The notes under the pieces: generated by a model
What the model was told of the DNA's origin: nothing
Seen by the model: only the letters and a program-made list of their open reading frames with translations
The model's database searches: none
Made by a program: the position numbers and the translations under genes
Part shown: positions 1-14,158 of the stretch, piece after piece
Layout: every line of letters begins with the position of its first letter
How positions within the stretch are numbered: the stretch's first letter is position 1
Assembly: GCF_000315625.1 (NCBI RefSeq)
Contig: NW_005434572.1
Location: forward strand, 88,064 to 130,853
DNA from: Guillardia theta CCMP2712
Taxonomy: Eukaryota > Cryptophyceae > Pyrenomonadales > Geminigeraceae
Reading direction: 5' to 3'
DNA: 42,790 bases

Positions 1-183
1 GGTAGGCACGAGAAACTCTCGGGACACAAAACACGAATGGAAGACTGTGAACAAGTACGTTCCTGAAGTTCGTCGACGCTAAGTCATTACACGTGCTACT
101 TTACCGACTGTGCCAGTCAGTCCTCCGTCTCCTTCCCATCCCCCTCCGTCTCCTCCCCTTCCCCCCATGTCATGCCAATCCCA

Positions 184-3550
<3,367 letters not shown>

Positions 3551-3572
3551 GTCGGGCACCTTGGCCTGGCCC

Positions 3573-3579
3573 TTCCGTT
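3573..3579. promoter_or_regulatory. Single CCGTTAC word just upstream of the PDZ gene start
   Basis: A CCGTTAC match lies about 25 bp upstream of the proposed start codon at 3550. It is a lone copy of the word that occurs in clusters in other head-to-head spacers of this window. One copy could be chance. Confidence 0.3.
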
Positions 3580-3617
3580 ACACAAATCCAACTGTTTCCT
3601 CACTAACAGAGAGGAGG

Positions 3618-4385
3618 CTGAGGCTCCGAGCCTCGCCGCGCGCGGCCGCGCGGCCCGATGATCGGAACCAGCGAGTCACTCACACGGTGAGCTCCGAGAG
3701 CCATCGGCGGCGTCCGACCGTTCAGCCTCCAGTGACCCTTCGAGTCGAGCCTGAGGCTCGGTGACGCCGCCGGCTGCCAGCGCCGGGGGGGGCCGAACGG
3801 GGGCCTCGGGCCGGCCGGCGGCCGGCCGGCCTGGCAATCATCGAAACATCAAGGCTTAGAACCGTTCTAAGCGGGTCACCGAATCGTACGGCGTACGATT
3901 CGGTGCCCCGCGACTCAGTCGAGCCTGGACAGCGGGCGGGGGCCCGCTGAGCCGGCGCCCCGGAGCCGCCGCTGCGGCCCCCGCGACCGGACGGTACTAC
4001 TAGTGAGGCTACCGGGGGATCCGGGCACAATGATCCGATGCCAGATGATCACAGGCTGGCTGCCTTGAGTGAGGTTGATCAGTTGGCAAACGCCGGGCCG
4101 CCCCGGCGCCCCCGGGGCCACAGTGACCCGGTCCCCGGGGCCGCCCGGCCGTCCGACTGCCAGCCTCCGGCCGCGGCGCGCGCAGCCGCCCGGCCCCCGC
4201 GCCCCCCCGGGCCCCGGCGCCCCGGCGGCGGTGCCAACACTTAGCCTGCCGCCGGGCCAGTCCGCGGTGGCCTACCGGAGTCCGAGGCTCCGGGCTCCGG
4301 GAGTGCCCCGGACTCGACCCGTGACCGGGTCGGGCGGCCCGGCCGGCCCCGCGCCGCCCGGCCGCCGGGGCCCGGGCTCACGCCA
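3618..4385. other. GC-rich island with stacked perfect inverted repeats
   Basis: About 770 bp of very GC-rich sequence with abrupt edges to ordinary DNA. It contains several exact hairpins. One has 8-bp arms GCTTAGAA/TTCTAAGC around CCG (3854–3872). The next has 19-bp arms with one mismatch around GGC (3871–3911). Another is AGCGGGC/GCCCGCT near 3930, and another CGACCCG/CGGGTCG around TGAC (4315–4332). The palindrome GCCGCGCGCGGC lies near 3640. The word GAGGCTC recurs at about 3625, 3750 and 4285. Open frames here are GC-composition artefacts. It could be a structured non-coding RNA gene, a foldback or MITE-like element, or a regulatory island. I recognise no rRNA, tRNA or transposase. Confidence 0.6.
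3871..3911. repeat. 19-bp-arm hairpin with 3-nt loop
   Basis: The left arm GCGGGTCACCGAATCGTAC (3871–3889) and right arm (3893–3911) are complementary except for one T·C mismatch. The inner 13 bp are perfect and the loop is GGC. It abuts and shares two bases with another perfect hairpin at 3854–3872. Confidence 0.9.
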
Positions 4386-5996
4386 GACCCTCATACTGGA
4401 CAATTTTGGGTCCCCTACCCTCTCTGCTATCACCATTAGATGACCCCACTACCCCCAATTTTCCCTGCAAACACCTTCCTAAACTAGGTACAGCATCATT
4501 CACTACCCTACCCCCTCACATTTTTATTTGTATTATTGCTTTTAGAGACCAACAGGACCACCCCCACCCCTCGGCAATTCTGGGATTATTGTCTCTCAGC
4601 TACTACCCCTACCCAACACCACACGACTACCCCACCCATTTATCGTCACGAAAAAGACACTTGTGGCCCATTTTGACTACCCCATTTGCCTACCCACCCC
4701 TCGCACCTACCCCCTTGTTGAAAGTACCCCCATAATCTCATATCATCCACCCCCTCCCTCTATTCCCACAATACGTCACCCACCCACCCCTGCAATCGTC
4801 TCCTGCCTGGAAACCCACCCACCGTCCTCCACCCTCTTCCCTCGACCACCCCCATTTTGTACATTACACACCCTCTGTTCCCCATTACTACCCCAACATG
4901 CACACACCCCTACCCCTATTTCTCTGGCTTTTCACCCTACCCCACTTTTGGCCTACTCACGTCCTCGCCTCCTATGCCGTGACGTGAAGCGGCTGGAGAA
5001 GGGAATGCGAGAGGAGAGGAGGAGAGGAGAAGCGGGAATGCAGGGCCAAGATGACGAAACTCAATAAAAAATGCAGATGATAGCGATGGAGGATGAGAAG
5101 AGCAAGCAGGGAAAGCGGGATCCACAAAGACAAAAGGATGTTTGGTCGAGGAGGGTGATTGAACGCGATTGGACGTCTCGCACGTTGGCAATGGAAGCAA
5201 AGTGGATGAAGTTGTTGATGATCATAGCACAAGAATACGATATATTTTCAGTTTGGTGTGAGGCTAAGGCGAAGAGCCGGAATAGAATGTTGACACAGAG
5301 CAAGATAGTGACGGATAGATTTATTTCCAGAGGTTGATTTCAGTGATGGTGGATGGCAGAGAGCCTTGCAAGCATCTAGCTTTCAAAACCTCAACTAGCT
5401 TTCACAAGTCAACTTGTTCCATGATGCTTCTATCTCCTTACGTGCGATACGATGTTCGCATGTCTTTGACACTCCCCCAGCCCTAGTCTATAGCATGACA
5501 TGTCATCATCACTCTCTGATGGTAGTATCAATTATTCAAGGGCGGCCCATCATTCTTTGATGCTGTTCTGATCTCATGCCACCACCTCTATCTGATCTCA
5601 TGTCACCGCCTCTATCCATCTTTTCTTCTGTTTGGATTCCATTCATGCCTGAAGTCATGGAATCTTCAAGATAGCTTCCTCCTTGCAACTGTGTCTCCTG
5701 GTCTGGTTGCTTTGTTGAATCTAAGTCGTGCGTGTTTTCTCGTCAAAACCGTTGCTTGCCCTTGTGCCTTGTAGGCATTGATCCGCTATCACAAAGTTGT
5801 GCTGGTAAAGGGGAAAGATAGTTTGAAATAGTTTTCAACAGCGTGCACTCTGAACCTCATACGACTCAAACAGTGACGAGGTGTGACAGAAATCTTCGCA
5901 GGGTCTGCGTGATATGGAAAACGCGCAAGCAGAATTGCACAGCTCTCCAGGATCAGGTGGTACAAGGATATGATCTCCACCCACTTTGACTTGAGC
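4386..5996. other. Intergenic spacer with C-rich ACCCC island
   Basis: Most of the head-to-head spacer between the PDZ gene and the AMBRA1-like gene. From 4430 to about 4960 the + strand is dominated by TACCCC and CACCCC runs, including GACTACCCCACCCAT at 4625–4639 and GACTACCCCAT at 4675–4685. Small frames around 4970–5340 show no recognisable domain and no splice support. From 5340 to 5990 I see nothing specific. Confidence 0.6.
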
Positions 5997-8069
5997 ATGA
6001 GCAGAACATGTCCCTTCCCACAAGCGCCTTTCTGGACTGCTGAGGGGTTTCGAAACAGGCTGGCATGATTTCAAAAGGTCCTGCCGTTCGGTTACATCCA
6101 AGTTGGAAGTTGATCATTGGTTAGGGAAAGAAAGCTTGCTTGCAGAAGAGTCAAATCATTCCTTGAGAAGAGTATAGTCGAGCACGGAGATGTAAACAGA
6201 TCATCGCTAATCTCTGCATTCCTAAATTCCCCTTGGCAGGTTTCAGAGAAGCCTTTTGATTTGCCCGCTGATGTACGATGTACGATTGCTGTAGCTGCGA
6301 GCCCTGACGGTGAGGCTGATCTCTTGGTTGTGAGCAGGACACTCACGCCCGATGGCTGGCAGGTGCTTACTTCGCCACGTCTCATGGGGACCACACCATC
6401 AGGATCATCTCCGTACTAACAGGGCAGACAATTGCTGTCCTAGAGGGTCACACCCGCACTCCCTGGACTCTTCGCTTCCATCGGCTGCAGTCGAACCTGC
6501 TGGTCTCAGGTTGTCTCAACGGAGACCTCAAGGTATGGGACATCCACACACAGACCTGCCTCCGCTTCGCCTCTCTGGGGACCGAGCGCGTTACCTCGGT
6601 TGCCTTTCACCCGGAGAAGTTTCTGATCGCTGCCTCGTGCGGGAGGGAGCTATTCTTCTGGGACATCTCCGTTGAAGATTCTCGGCCGAGGAAAGTGTTC
6701 GAGACGAGCATCGGGATCTTGTGTATCTACTTCCACCCAAATGGCAAGTGGCTCCTGACTTGCGAGGTGCGGTCCTTGGAGTCGTCCAACAACAACAACG
6801 GGCAGCAAACGACCTCCCCTCACTTCTGCGTGAGGCTCCGAGACCTCAACAACGAGCTCCGAACGTTCAACTCTCTTTCTCCGTCTGTCCCCGAAGGCGA
6901 CTTCCTCCGTGTCGTCCTGGTGTACAGCGAGAGCGGAACCTGCATCTCTCCCTGTGGTCGATACCTCGCCGTCTGCTTGCCGGGACCCATCGACGGCAGG
7001 AAGAAGTTCGTCCACGATGCTCATCAGATCAGCCGCATGCAGAGCGAGCAGAGCGCCTATCAGAGCTCGAACCTCCTCCTGCAAGGCACTATGGCGCACG
7101 TTGCCAACGTCGAAAGGGCAGACAACCCAGCACAGAGCGCAGGAGAGGACGCGAACGAGATGGAGGAGGAGCCCCAGGGCCCCATCGCTCACTGTGACGG
7201 CAAGTGCCCCCTTTCCCCCTGACGCCTCACTTGTTTGCTTACAACAAGGTCCTCAGGATACATCGCCATCATCTCTCTTGTACAGTCTACCTTCGCGCAA
7301 GTCTTGTGAGGAGTAGCAAGACACAACATCGTCGCCTGACAGCATGACACCTCCAGGTGTACAGCTCCCATATCCAAGAGCGCCAAGATCACCTGCATCC
7401 GTTTCTCAGCGTCTTGTCAGTACCTCCTCGTAGGATACGGCAAGTCGACGCCTCTCACTCCCCTTCGTGACCGTTGAGCAGGGGGGCGAGACATGCGGCC
7501 TGTGACAGCCGAGAGGCTCAAGAGGGGCCTCGAGCTGTATCGCTTCGACAACGAAGACAACAACAAGTCAACGGACTATGCGCTCAGCCTGGTCTTGCTC
7601 CTTCTTCCTTCTTCCTTTTTGCTACCGCTGCTCCTTCTCGTCCTGCCTTGCTCGGGTTCCTCTCTGTTTCTTCCATGCAGACACTACTCCACTTTCTTCT
7701 TCCTCTCTCCCGTATTGACTCTCTGAGTTCGCTTGCTCCCCTACTCACCAGTTCCGGCCACGCCCCCCTCTCTTCCTGCTCCTCCTCTCCTCCTCTCCTC
7801 CTCTCCTCTCCTTCTCACTTTCAACTTGCAGGTTCGTGACTTCACCTCATCCAACGACGTCTTGAACGCGTGCGAGTGGCAGCCCGTCCTTGGTGGTTGC
7901 GTGCTCTACGGTGAGACCTCACCTGTTCCTCCCCAGCTGACCACCAGCAGGCACTGACACGGGAAGAACCGTAACGCTGTCGTTTATCAGGGGGACGGAG
8001 AGGTTCCAGTCCAGCTGGAGTGGTAGCTGGGGAATGACTGAGATGGCAGGGAGCCGGACGATCCGATGA
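5997..8069 (+). CDS. AMBRA1/DCAF3-like WD40 protein
   Basis: This resembles animal AMBRA1, a WD40 substrate receptor of CUL4–DDB1 and an autophagy scaffold. An exon ending at 6309 reads VSEKPFDLPADVRCTIAVAA. It is spliced over a 53-nt intron to 6363, giving YFATSHGDHTIRIISVLTG, then GHTRTPWTLRFH and SGCLNGDLKVWDIHTQTC, which match the diagnostic AMBRA1 RTPW and SGCL-x-G-x(3)-WD blocks. The WD region continues with VTSVAFHPEKFLIAASCGRE. After an acidic linker (about 7100–7190) a C-terminal WD part follows: KITCIRFSASCQYLLVGYG (about 7380–7440), RPVTAERLKRGLELYRFD (7482–7591), then VLNACEWQPVLGGCVLYGT (7832–7910 joined to 7951) and the TGA at 8067–8069. The start is uncertain: no ATG lies in the 6114–6309 exon, so an upstream exon is needed, and the ATG at 5997 is only a candidate. 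Splicing near 7200 and 7450–7482 is unresolved. Confidence 0.8.
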
Positions 8070-8449
8070 GCCGGTCGCCCAACGCGGCAGATGAGACGAC
8101 GAGGCTGTGGGTGCCTCGTCCCCAGGGTGAGAGCTCGGGTTGTAGCTGGGGAGGTTGACCGGCACGGCAGGGAACTCGTCGGGGAGCGAAGAGACGACGA
8201 GCGCGTCGAGCAGGATGGCGCCGCAGGTTCCAGTGCCAGCTCAGCCCTCCCCTCCTGCAGGCATGTGGAGCAGAGGAGCCCCGCACATCTAAGGAGGCTC
8301 GCAGCAGCATGAGAGAGGACGAGGGGCTAGGGGAAGGGGGAGAGAGAGGGAGGGAACGGGGGATAGCGATGGGAGGAGGAGAAGTTGTGGAGGTGCTTAT
8401 GTGCATTTTTTCGCTCCTTAACTTTACAACATGAGAACATCAACTGCCT
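8070..8449. other. Tail-to-tail spacer
   Basis: About 380 bp between the stops of the AMBRA1-like gene and the potassium channel. The short frames have no protein-like composition. A purine-rich stretch occupies 8310–8390. No polyadenylation signal is obvious. Confidence 0.5.
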
Positions 8450-9021
8450 TCACGGCTCCTCCTCGCTCAGCGATATCAGCTCGTGCAACATCCTCACCGT
8501 CGAATCGATCATCTCCTCGGCATTGTCCATCTTCAACTGGAGGAGGCGCGTCAACCCAAGCTGTCCCCCAGCTGATCTCCTCACCTTGCAAGTCTCCAGC
8601 AGGGCGCTGACCTCGAAAATCGTGGTGACCACGTCACATTCCTGCGCCATCTCGCTATGTAGAGCATCTCGCTGGATCCAGAGTCACCCTCTTCCATCAT
8701 CCTCTTCCCCTCCTCCTCCTCCTCGCTCCTCCTTCCCTCACCTGATTCTGCCGGAAGTCCCTCATAGCCAGGTGCCACTTCTCCTCCGCCATCAGAACCG
8801 GCAGCGGCAACTTGCCAGCCCATCAGCCAGTCGCGCACGCGCTCAGGCGCTCACCTGATTCCCGTAGATGACCGTCTTGGTCGGCCGCCCGCGTCCTCCC
8901 CCAGGGATCTCCTTCTCCGAGCTGACGACCTTGGAGGCCGGGTTCTTGGGCAGGAGATAGTCGACGATCGTCAGCGGATTCCACGTCCCCTGGAGGCAAC
9001 ACGGTGAGTGAAGGCAACCAT

Positions 9022-9055
<34 letters not shown>

Positions 9056-11135
9056 CTGAGGATGAGGATGAGGATGAGGATGAGATGAGGGAGAAAAGAA
9101 CAAGAACAGGATGGAGAGGCGGATGTCTCACCAGCAAAGATTCACTTTGCTTCTCGCTTTGCTGTGACCGTGCGGAGTTGAGCTGAAGGAGGTCGAGTCA
9201 AGCGAGGAGCAGGGCAGGTTGCAAGTTACCGAGCCCAACTCTTCCTGCTTCTTCACTTCGGATCTGAGGTCCTCCAGGTCGACCTTCTCTTCCTGCGGAG
9301 GATTCCTTGCGGCCTGAAGAGCGAGTGCGATCAGAAGATGACATTTGAAGCGGTCAGAAAGTGAAAGCATGTAGGGAAGGGAGAGAGAGCGCAGGGGGAA
9401 GGGGAGACGGAAGCAGGAAGAGGGGCTGGGAAGGAGCAGCAGGAGGAGGAGGAGGAGGAGGAGGAGGATGATGATGAGGGAACGGACGGGAGAGCCGATG
9501 GTGGGGAGGAAGGAGGAGGAGGAGGAGGAGGAGGAGGAGGATGCTACCTTGAGTCTCTCAACATTCACCCTCAGAGTTGCCAAGATCAGCCTAGCAGCGC
9601 TCCGCTGATTCTTCTTGTACTGCAACCTCGACTCATGCTTGGTAATCACCTGCAGCCCAACTCAACGGCCCTGACACGATCGCACGAGGGCTGCCACACC
9701 CTCCGCTCCCTGCTTGACAGCTCCAGGCTCGACTGGACCAGGTTGATGGAGATGGCAATCATGATGAGGGCGCTGAAGGAGGCAGAGATGGCGACAAGTC
9801 TCCCCAGTCGGGTGCTCGGGTACACGTCGCCATACCCGACCGTCGTCATGGTCACTATGATAAGCCATATGCTGTTGAAGAGGTTGCGCAGCGGGCCCTG
9901 TTATGAAAATTTAGAAGAGCAGGACAGGAAGAGATGTGAACGCAGATGAGCAAGACTTTTTTCAGAGAAGCAAGATGATGATGATGAGATGATGATGATG
10001 ATGAAGGATTTGGAGAGCAGGAAGGAGGAGGAGGAGGAGGGAGGAGGAAACAGCAGAAAACTGACGGTGGTGCTGATCAGAGAACGGGGAAAGGAGCGAG
10101 ACAGCGACTAGGAGGGGGAGGTCGAGAAGGTCTGACCTCTGCCGTCGGCCTTTCAAACATCATCATCATGTAGCTGTAAAGAATAATCTGCAGGAGAAAC
10201 ATACTGATGACCGCCGTCAGGGACTGCAAAGTTGGGCATGTAAGTCATACGCTGCACCAATCACAACCACTCACTGTCGACATGGTCGTCCGAATCAGGA
10301 ACGAATCGTTGACAAGCGTCTTGTTCAGAGCGCAGAAGACGTCGAAGTCATCAGTGTAGATGTCCTGGATGCAATGACTGGGGCCCCAAAGGTCACCAGG
10401 AGAAGTCAGAGGCAACTGGGGCTTACGAGAAGTATCGGGGAAGGAAATAAATCCGCAAAAACATGAGGCTCAGCAGCACAACCTGCCATGTCTCCTCGTC
10501 ACCAGCGAACAAACCCTCACTCTCACATTACCGAGATCGAGTACACCGAGTTCCTGTTCAGCCCCGCGTCGTGTACGGAAAACGTGATGTCTATGAAGGG
10601 ATAGGGCTGTGGGAGCAAGATGAGAACGTCTCGGATCAGCTGCCCCCAGAGGTTCGCCCCCTTCAGCGCCCTGACTGAGAACCCTGCAGGAGGACGGAGA
10701 GTTGTGAGCTAGGACGCGGAGGATGCGACGGCTCTACCTGGAGCGATATTGCATCCCTTGAGACGCATTACACACAGCTCAGCATGGTAATACTGCCACA
10801 GGTAGTAGAAGGCGATGGCGGTTGAGACCATCTGGTCGCGCAAGTGAGGGGAGGGGAAGGGAGAGGAGGCGACTTACAGTGGTCAGTTCGAGAGAGAGCG
10901 ACTGGAAGGAGTTGGAGTTCTTGAAGCCATACCGGATCTCGTTAGCCCAGACCGCACAGATCAACCCAAAGATGGTCGTAAAGAAGAAGTTGCGGCACAT
11001 TGTCTTGCGGTACTCCTTGTAGTAGGTGATGCCCCGGTCTGCATGGTCCGCGAGGGTGCCGGTGTTGTTCTGGATCGCAGCGGCAAGTGCCAGCCAATCG
11101 GAGATCGGAATCCTTTTCTTCCCTCCTTGAGTCAA
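8450..11135 (-). CDS. SK-type (calmodulin-gated-like) potassium channel
   Basis: Thirteen exons with GT–AG borders, all phase-consistent, give a 503-residue protein: 10878–11135, 10738–10831, 10532–10683, 10427–10482, 10275–10377, 10137–10223, 9700–9897, 9548–9649, 9230–9313, 8855–8989, 8742–8810, 8585–8671 and 8450–8536. The selectivity filter is TMTTVGYGD (about 9830–9857), preceded by pore helix NLFNSIWLIIV. S1 is MCRNFFFTTIFGLICAVW. The S3–S4 block SLMFLRIYFLPRYFS and the following ALNK recall the SK segment that ends in GALNK. After S6 comes VITKHESRLQYKKNQRSAAR, at the place of the SK calmodulin-binding domain. The tail KMDNAEEMIDSTVRMLHELI resembles the SK C-terminal coiled coil. It should conduct K+ across a membrane. 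Calcium–calmodulin gating is inferred from layout only. Introns at 9650–9699 and elsewhere are about 50 nt. Confidence 0.9.
9025..9086. repeat. GAGGAC/GAGGAT hexamer repeat in a channel intron
   Basis: Tandem hexamers between channel exons 9230–9313 and 8855–8989 on the minus strand, hence intronic. Confidence 0.85.
9440..9541. repeat. (AGG)n tracts in a channel intron
   Basis: Two AGG trinucleotide tracts (about 9440–9470 and 9515–9541) in the intron between channel exons 9548–9649 and 9230–9313. Confidence 0.8.
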
Positions 11136-12263
11136 AGTCGAGACTCCTACAAGGTCAATATCTTTCAGCCCGAGCTGCTTCAGTGATTGGACATGCGACA
11201 GGCTGCTCCTCTGACCAACGGAGGAGGAGCATGTCCGTTTGAACCCTGAGAAGCATCAGGCACAAGAAGCGATGCTCATGCACAGACCTCTGGATACTCT
11301 GCTCGAAGGGGGTCCCTCGTTCCTGTTCCACTCTGCTGTGCCATCTGACCTCCTCGATTCGGCGCCTGGTTCCAGAGGGGTAGGGTTCATCTTTACTTCA
11401 CTTTCAGTCTCTCACGCCTTCTGCACATCATGTCATCTCTTCAGTCATCGGCCAGCTCTAGCGGCAACCCCTTGGCACTACAATCAATCCACGTCTGCCT
11501 GTCCTGTCCTACAACACTGAGCACACATAGGAAAAGATTTTGATCAGCCAGCCAAGCTGATCAAGTGAACAAGAAATAACTAACCATCATCACTCCTTTT
11601 CTCCATCTAATCTCTCTCCGGGTTCATTCTTTCCTCCGATCAACCGCTTAGCAACTAGATCCTTTCTCTTCCCCCTAGCCTCGTTTCCATCCTCCCCTGC
11701 TCTCTCGAGGTCGCACTCATCTTCAGCATTCACTGCCACACATGATCGCTGATGCTATCAGAGTTTCGCCTTCTGCCATCTCAGAATTGCTCTTCTTACC
11801 GCTTCACTTGTCCATCGATTTCTCCCAACCAGCCGCTGGCGCCATGATCTATTTCCGGGTGGCCCTCATACCACACTATGTTCACCCCTACCCCCTCAAT
11901 CCCCTCCCGACACCCTTGTTTTCTGAGGACTACCCTCAATAAACCCTGGACCCCCTATTATTCTGTTGACTACCCCACCCATGAAGAATGCCTTCGCCCT
12001 CATCCCCCACATCACATCGATGAGTGGCTGTATGAGGGGTCAAGGAATCAGATGGGGTGGGGGTGAGGAATTTGCTTTTTGCCCCAGGGTGGGTGTATTA
12101 AGTACCCCCATTTTCCAATTAAATTTCCTAACGCAATAACCCACCTTTTCACGATGATTTCCCAAGTGTGGGGTGCTTGGCGAAGAATGAAGGGTCCACA
12201 CCTGAGGGGTAGGGGGGTGGTCTTTTTTTCCAGGTGCACGAGCTCGTGGAAGCAGCTCAGGCC
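11136..12263. other. Head-to-head spacer of channel and L4 genes with C-rich island
   Basis: No gene is seen in 1.1 kb. From 11880 to 12215 there are repeated ACCCC runs, including GACTACCCCACCCAT at 11968–11982, which matches 15 nt at 4625–4639. G-rich words occur at 12055–12075. A pyrimidine tract ending in TTTTTTTCCAG at about 12234 looks like an acceptor of a 5'UTR intron just before the L4 start. Confidence 0.6.
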
Positions 12264-13721
12264 ATGGCAGCGCGTCCTGTCGTGTCGGTCATGTCGGCGA
12301 CGGAGGAGGGGAAGAGCGTCGGCTCCCTCCCCCTCCCCCACGTCCTCCTCACCCCTATCCGTCAGGACATCGTCCACAGGGTTCACACCAACATGGCGAA
12401 GAACAAGCGCCAGCCCTATGCTGTCAACTCCAAGGCCGGTATGCAGCAGTCTGCCATTTCGTGGGGAACTGGTCGTGCTGTGTCCCGTATCCCCCGTATC
12501 TGTGGTGGAGGAACCCACCGATCCGGCCAGGGAGCCTTCGGTAACATGTGCAGAGGTGGACGCATGTTCAACCCTACCAAGACCTGGCGCAAGTGGACTG
12601 CCAAGACCAACACCAACGAGAGGCGTGTGGCTGTGTGCTCTGCCCTCGCTGCTTCCTCCGTCCCAGCTCTCCTCATGGCCCGCGGTCACCGTGTGAACAA
12701 CGTCTCTGAGGTTCCCCTTGTTGTCTCCAACGAGATCGAGTCGTACACCAAGACCAAGCACGCCCTCGACCTCCTCAAGCTCATCAAGGCCATGGATGAC
12801 ATCGAGCATGTCAAGGACTCCAGGAAGATCCGTCGTGGCAAGGGTAAGATGAGGAACAGGAGATACGTGCAGAGGAAGGGACCTCTCCTCGTTTACGCCA
12901 ACAACAACGGCATCGAGCAGGCCTTTAGGAACATCCCCGGCCTCGACATCGCCTGCGTTGATCGCCTCAACCTCCTCAAGCTTGCTCCTGGTGGTCACCT
13001 CGGCCGCTTCGTCATCTGGACCCAGTCCGCCTTTGAGAAGCTCGACAGGTGGCTCTTCTTTCCCTGTTCCCCTCCTCCGTTTCCTGTTCCACCTCTTGTC
13101 ACATTTCCCTTGTCATCTTCCTGCTCCTCGCGCGATCTTCAGTTGTCTTACTGAGTGGCAGCATCTTCGGATCCTACGACAAGCCCTCGGAGATCAAGAA
13201 GACCTTCACCCTCCCCCGCAGCATGATGACCAACGCCGATCTCGCTCGCATCATCAACTCCGACGAGATCCAGTCCAAGGTCCGCACTGCCAAGGCTGGC
13301 TTCGCCAAGCCTTCGCGCAAGAGGAACCCTCTCAAGAACCTCGGAACCATGTTGAAGCTCAACCCCTACGTTGCTCAGGTGTGGAACCTCCTTCCAACCT
13401 TATCCCTTTTCCGTCCTCTCGTGCCTCATGCTGTTGTCGCTTTTCTCTTATCCTCAACCTCCGGCTTCTCCCTCAGCAGTCTGACATGCTCTACAGCTCA
13501 AGCGTGCCGAGAAGGCCAAGAACCTGGTCGGAGAGGCGAAGAAGAAGGTGCTCAAGCCCAAGGTCGCCGCTGGCGTCAGGAAGGCCGCGAAGAAGGGAAA
13601 GAAGACTTGCGAGATCAAGTTCTGCGAGACCCTCCGTGCCGACCCCAAGACTCCCTGCGCTGCTTTCCTCGACTCCTACAACAAGGTCGAGGAGACCCTC
13701 CCCACCCTTGGCGGTCAGTGA
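12264..13721 (+). CDS. RPL4: Large-subunit ribosomal protein L4 (uL4)
   Basis: Component of the cytosolic 60S subunit. Its extended loop lines the exit tunnel. Three exons, 12264–13048, 13162–13378 and 13497–13721, join in frame to 408 residues, a normal length for eukaryotic L4. The start in GCCATGG gives [16 protein letters not shown]. Conserved blocks are [103 protein letters not shown] and [18 protein letters not shown]. The C-terminal tail is lysine-rich. Codons strongly prefer C or G at the third position, as expected of a highly expressed gene. The antisense frame at 12048–12998 is a shadow of this codon bias. Confidence 0.97.
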
Positions 13722-14158
13722 GCTCTTCTATCTTATTAAAAACTACAGCGGAATGTTGTGCTAGTCTGATGAAGTGGCTATGAAGAGCGAAGAAGGGATG
13801 AGGGGAGGAAGGGATGAGGGGAGGGAAGGGAGAAGGGGAGGGAAGGTGGATAGTATGTATGAAATGGTATCATATGACACTCGTGACGAAACTTCTGGAT
13901 GACGGAGGAAATGGGAGCTGAGGTTTTAACATGACCTCGATTGAGGTCTGGAATGCCGGTGGCAGACTGAGAAGAAGCGAACTGAAGGAGAGGGAGGGAG
14001 GCATGGAGAGTGGGAGAGGAGGTTAGGGAGGGAGGGAGATAGGAGGGGAGGAAGAGAGAGGGAGGGGAAGAGGGAAAGGGAGTGTGGTTTGTCTTGATCT
14101 GCATGTACAACAAGAGCTACACGTACATGAGCAGCCTCCTCTTCTTGTAGCTGCTGCC
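13722..14158. other. Tail-to-tail spacer, purine-rich
   Basis: About 440 bp between L4 and SPB1 stops. GGGA/GGAG runs fill 13795–13850 and 13985–14080. Nothing else is seen. Confidence 0.5.

Noticed and set aside
3618-4385. rRNA spacer or tRNA cluster
   Set aside because: No recognisable rRNA core segment and no cloverleaf with a T-loop were found.
3722-4443. Pro/Gly/Ala/Arg-rich frames on both strands of the GC island
   Set aside because: All frames are open because stop codons are rare at this GC content. The hairpin structure is the real signal.
4972-5337. Small frames on both strands at 4970–5340
   Set aside because: No domain, no consistent splice sites, and overlapping frames of similar length on both strands.
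12048-12998. 316-codon minus-strand frame opposite L4
   Set aside because: It is the antisense of a conserved ribosomal protein exon with strong third-position bias. No domain is present.
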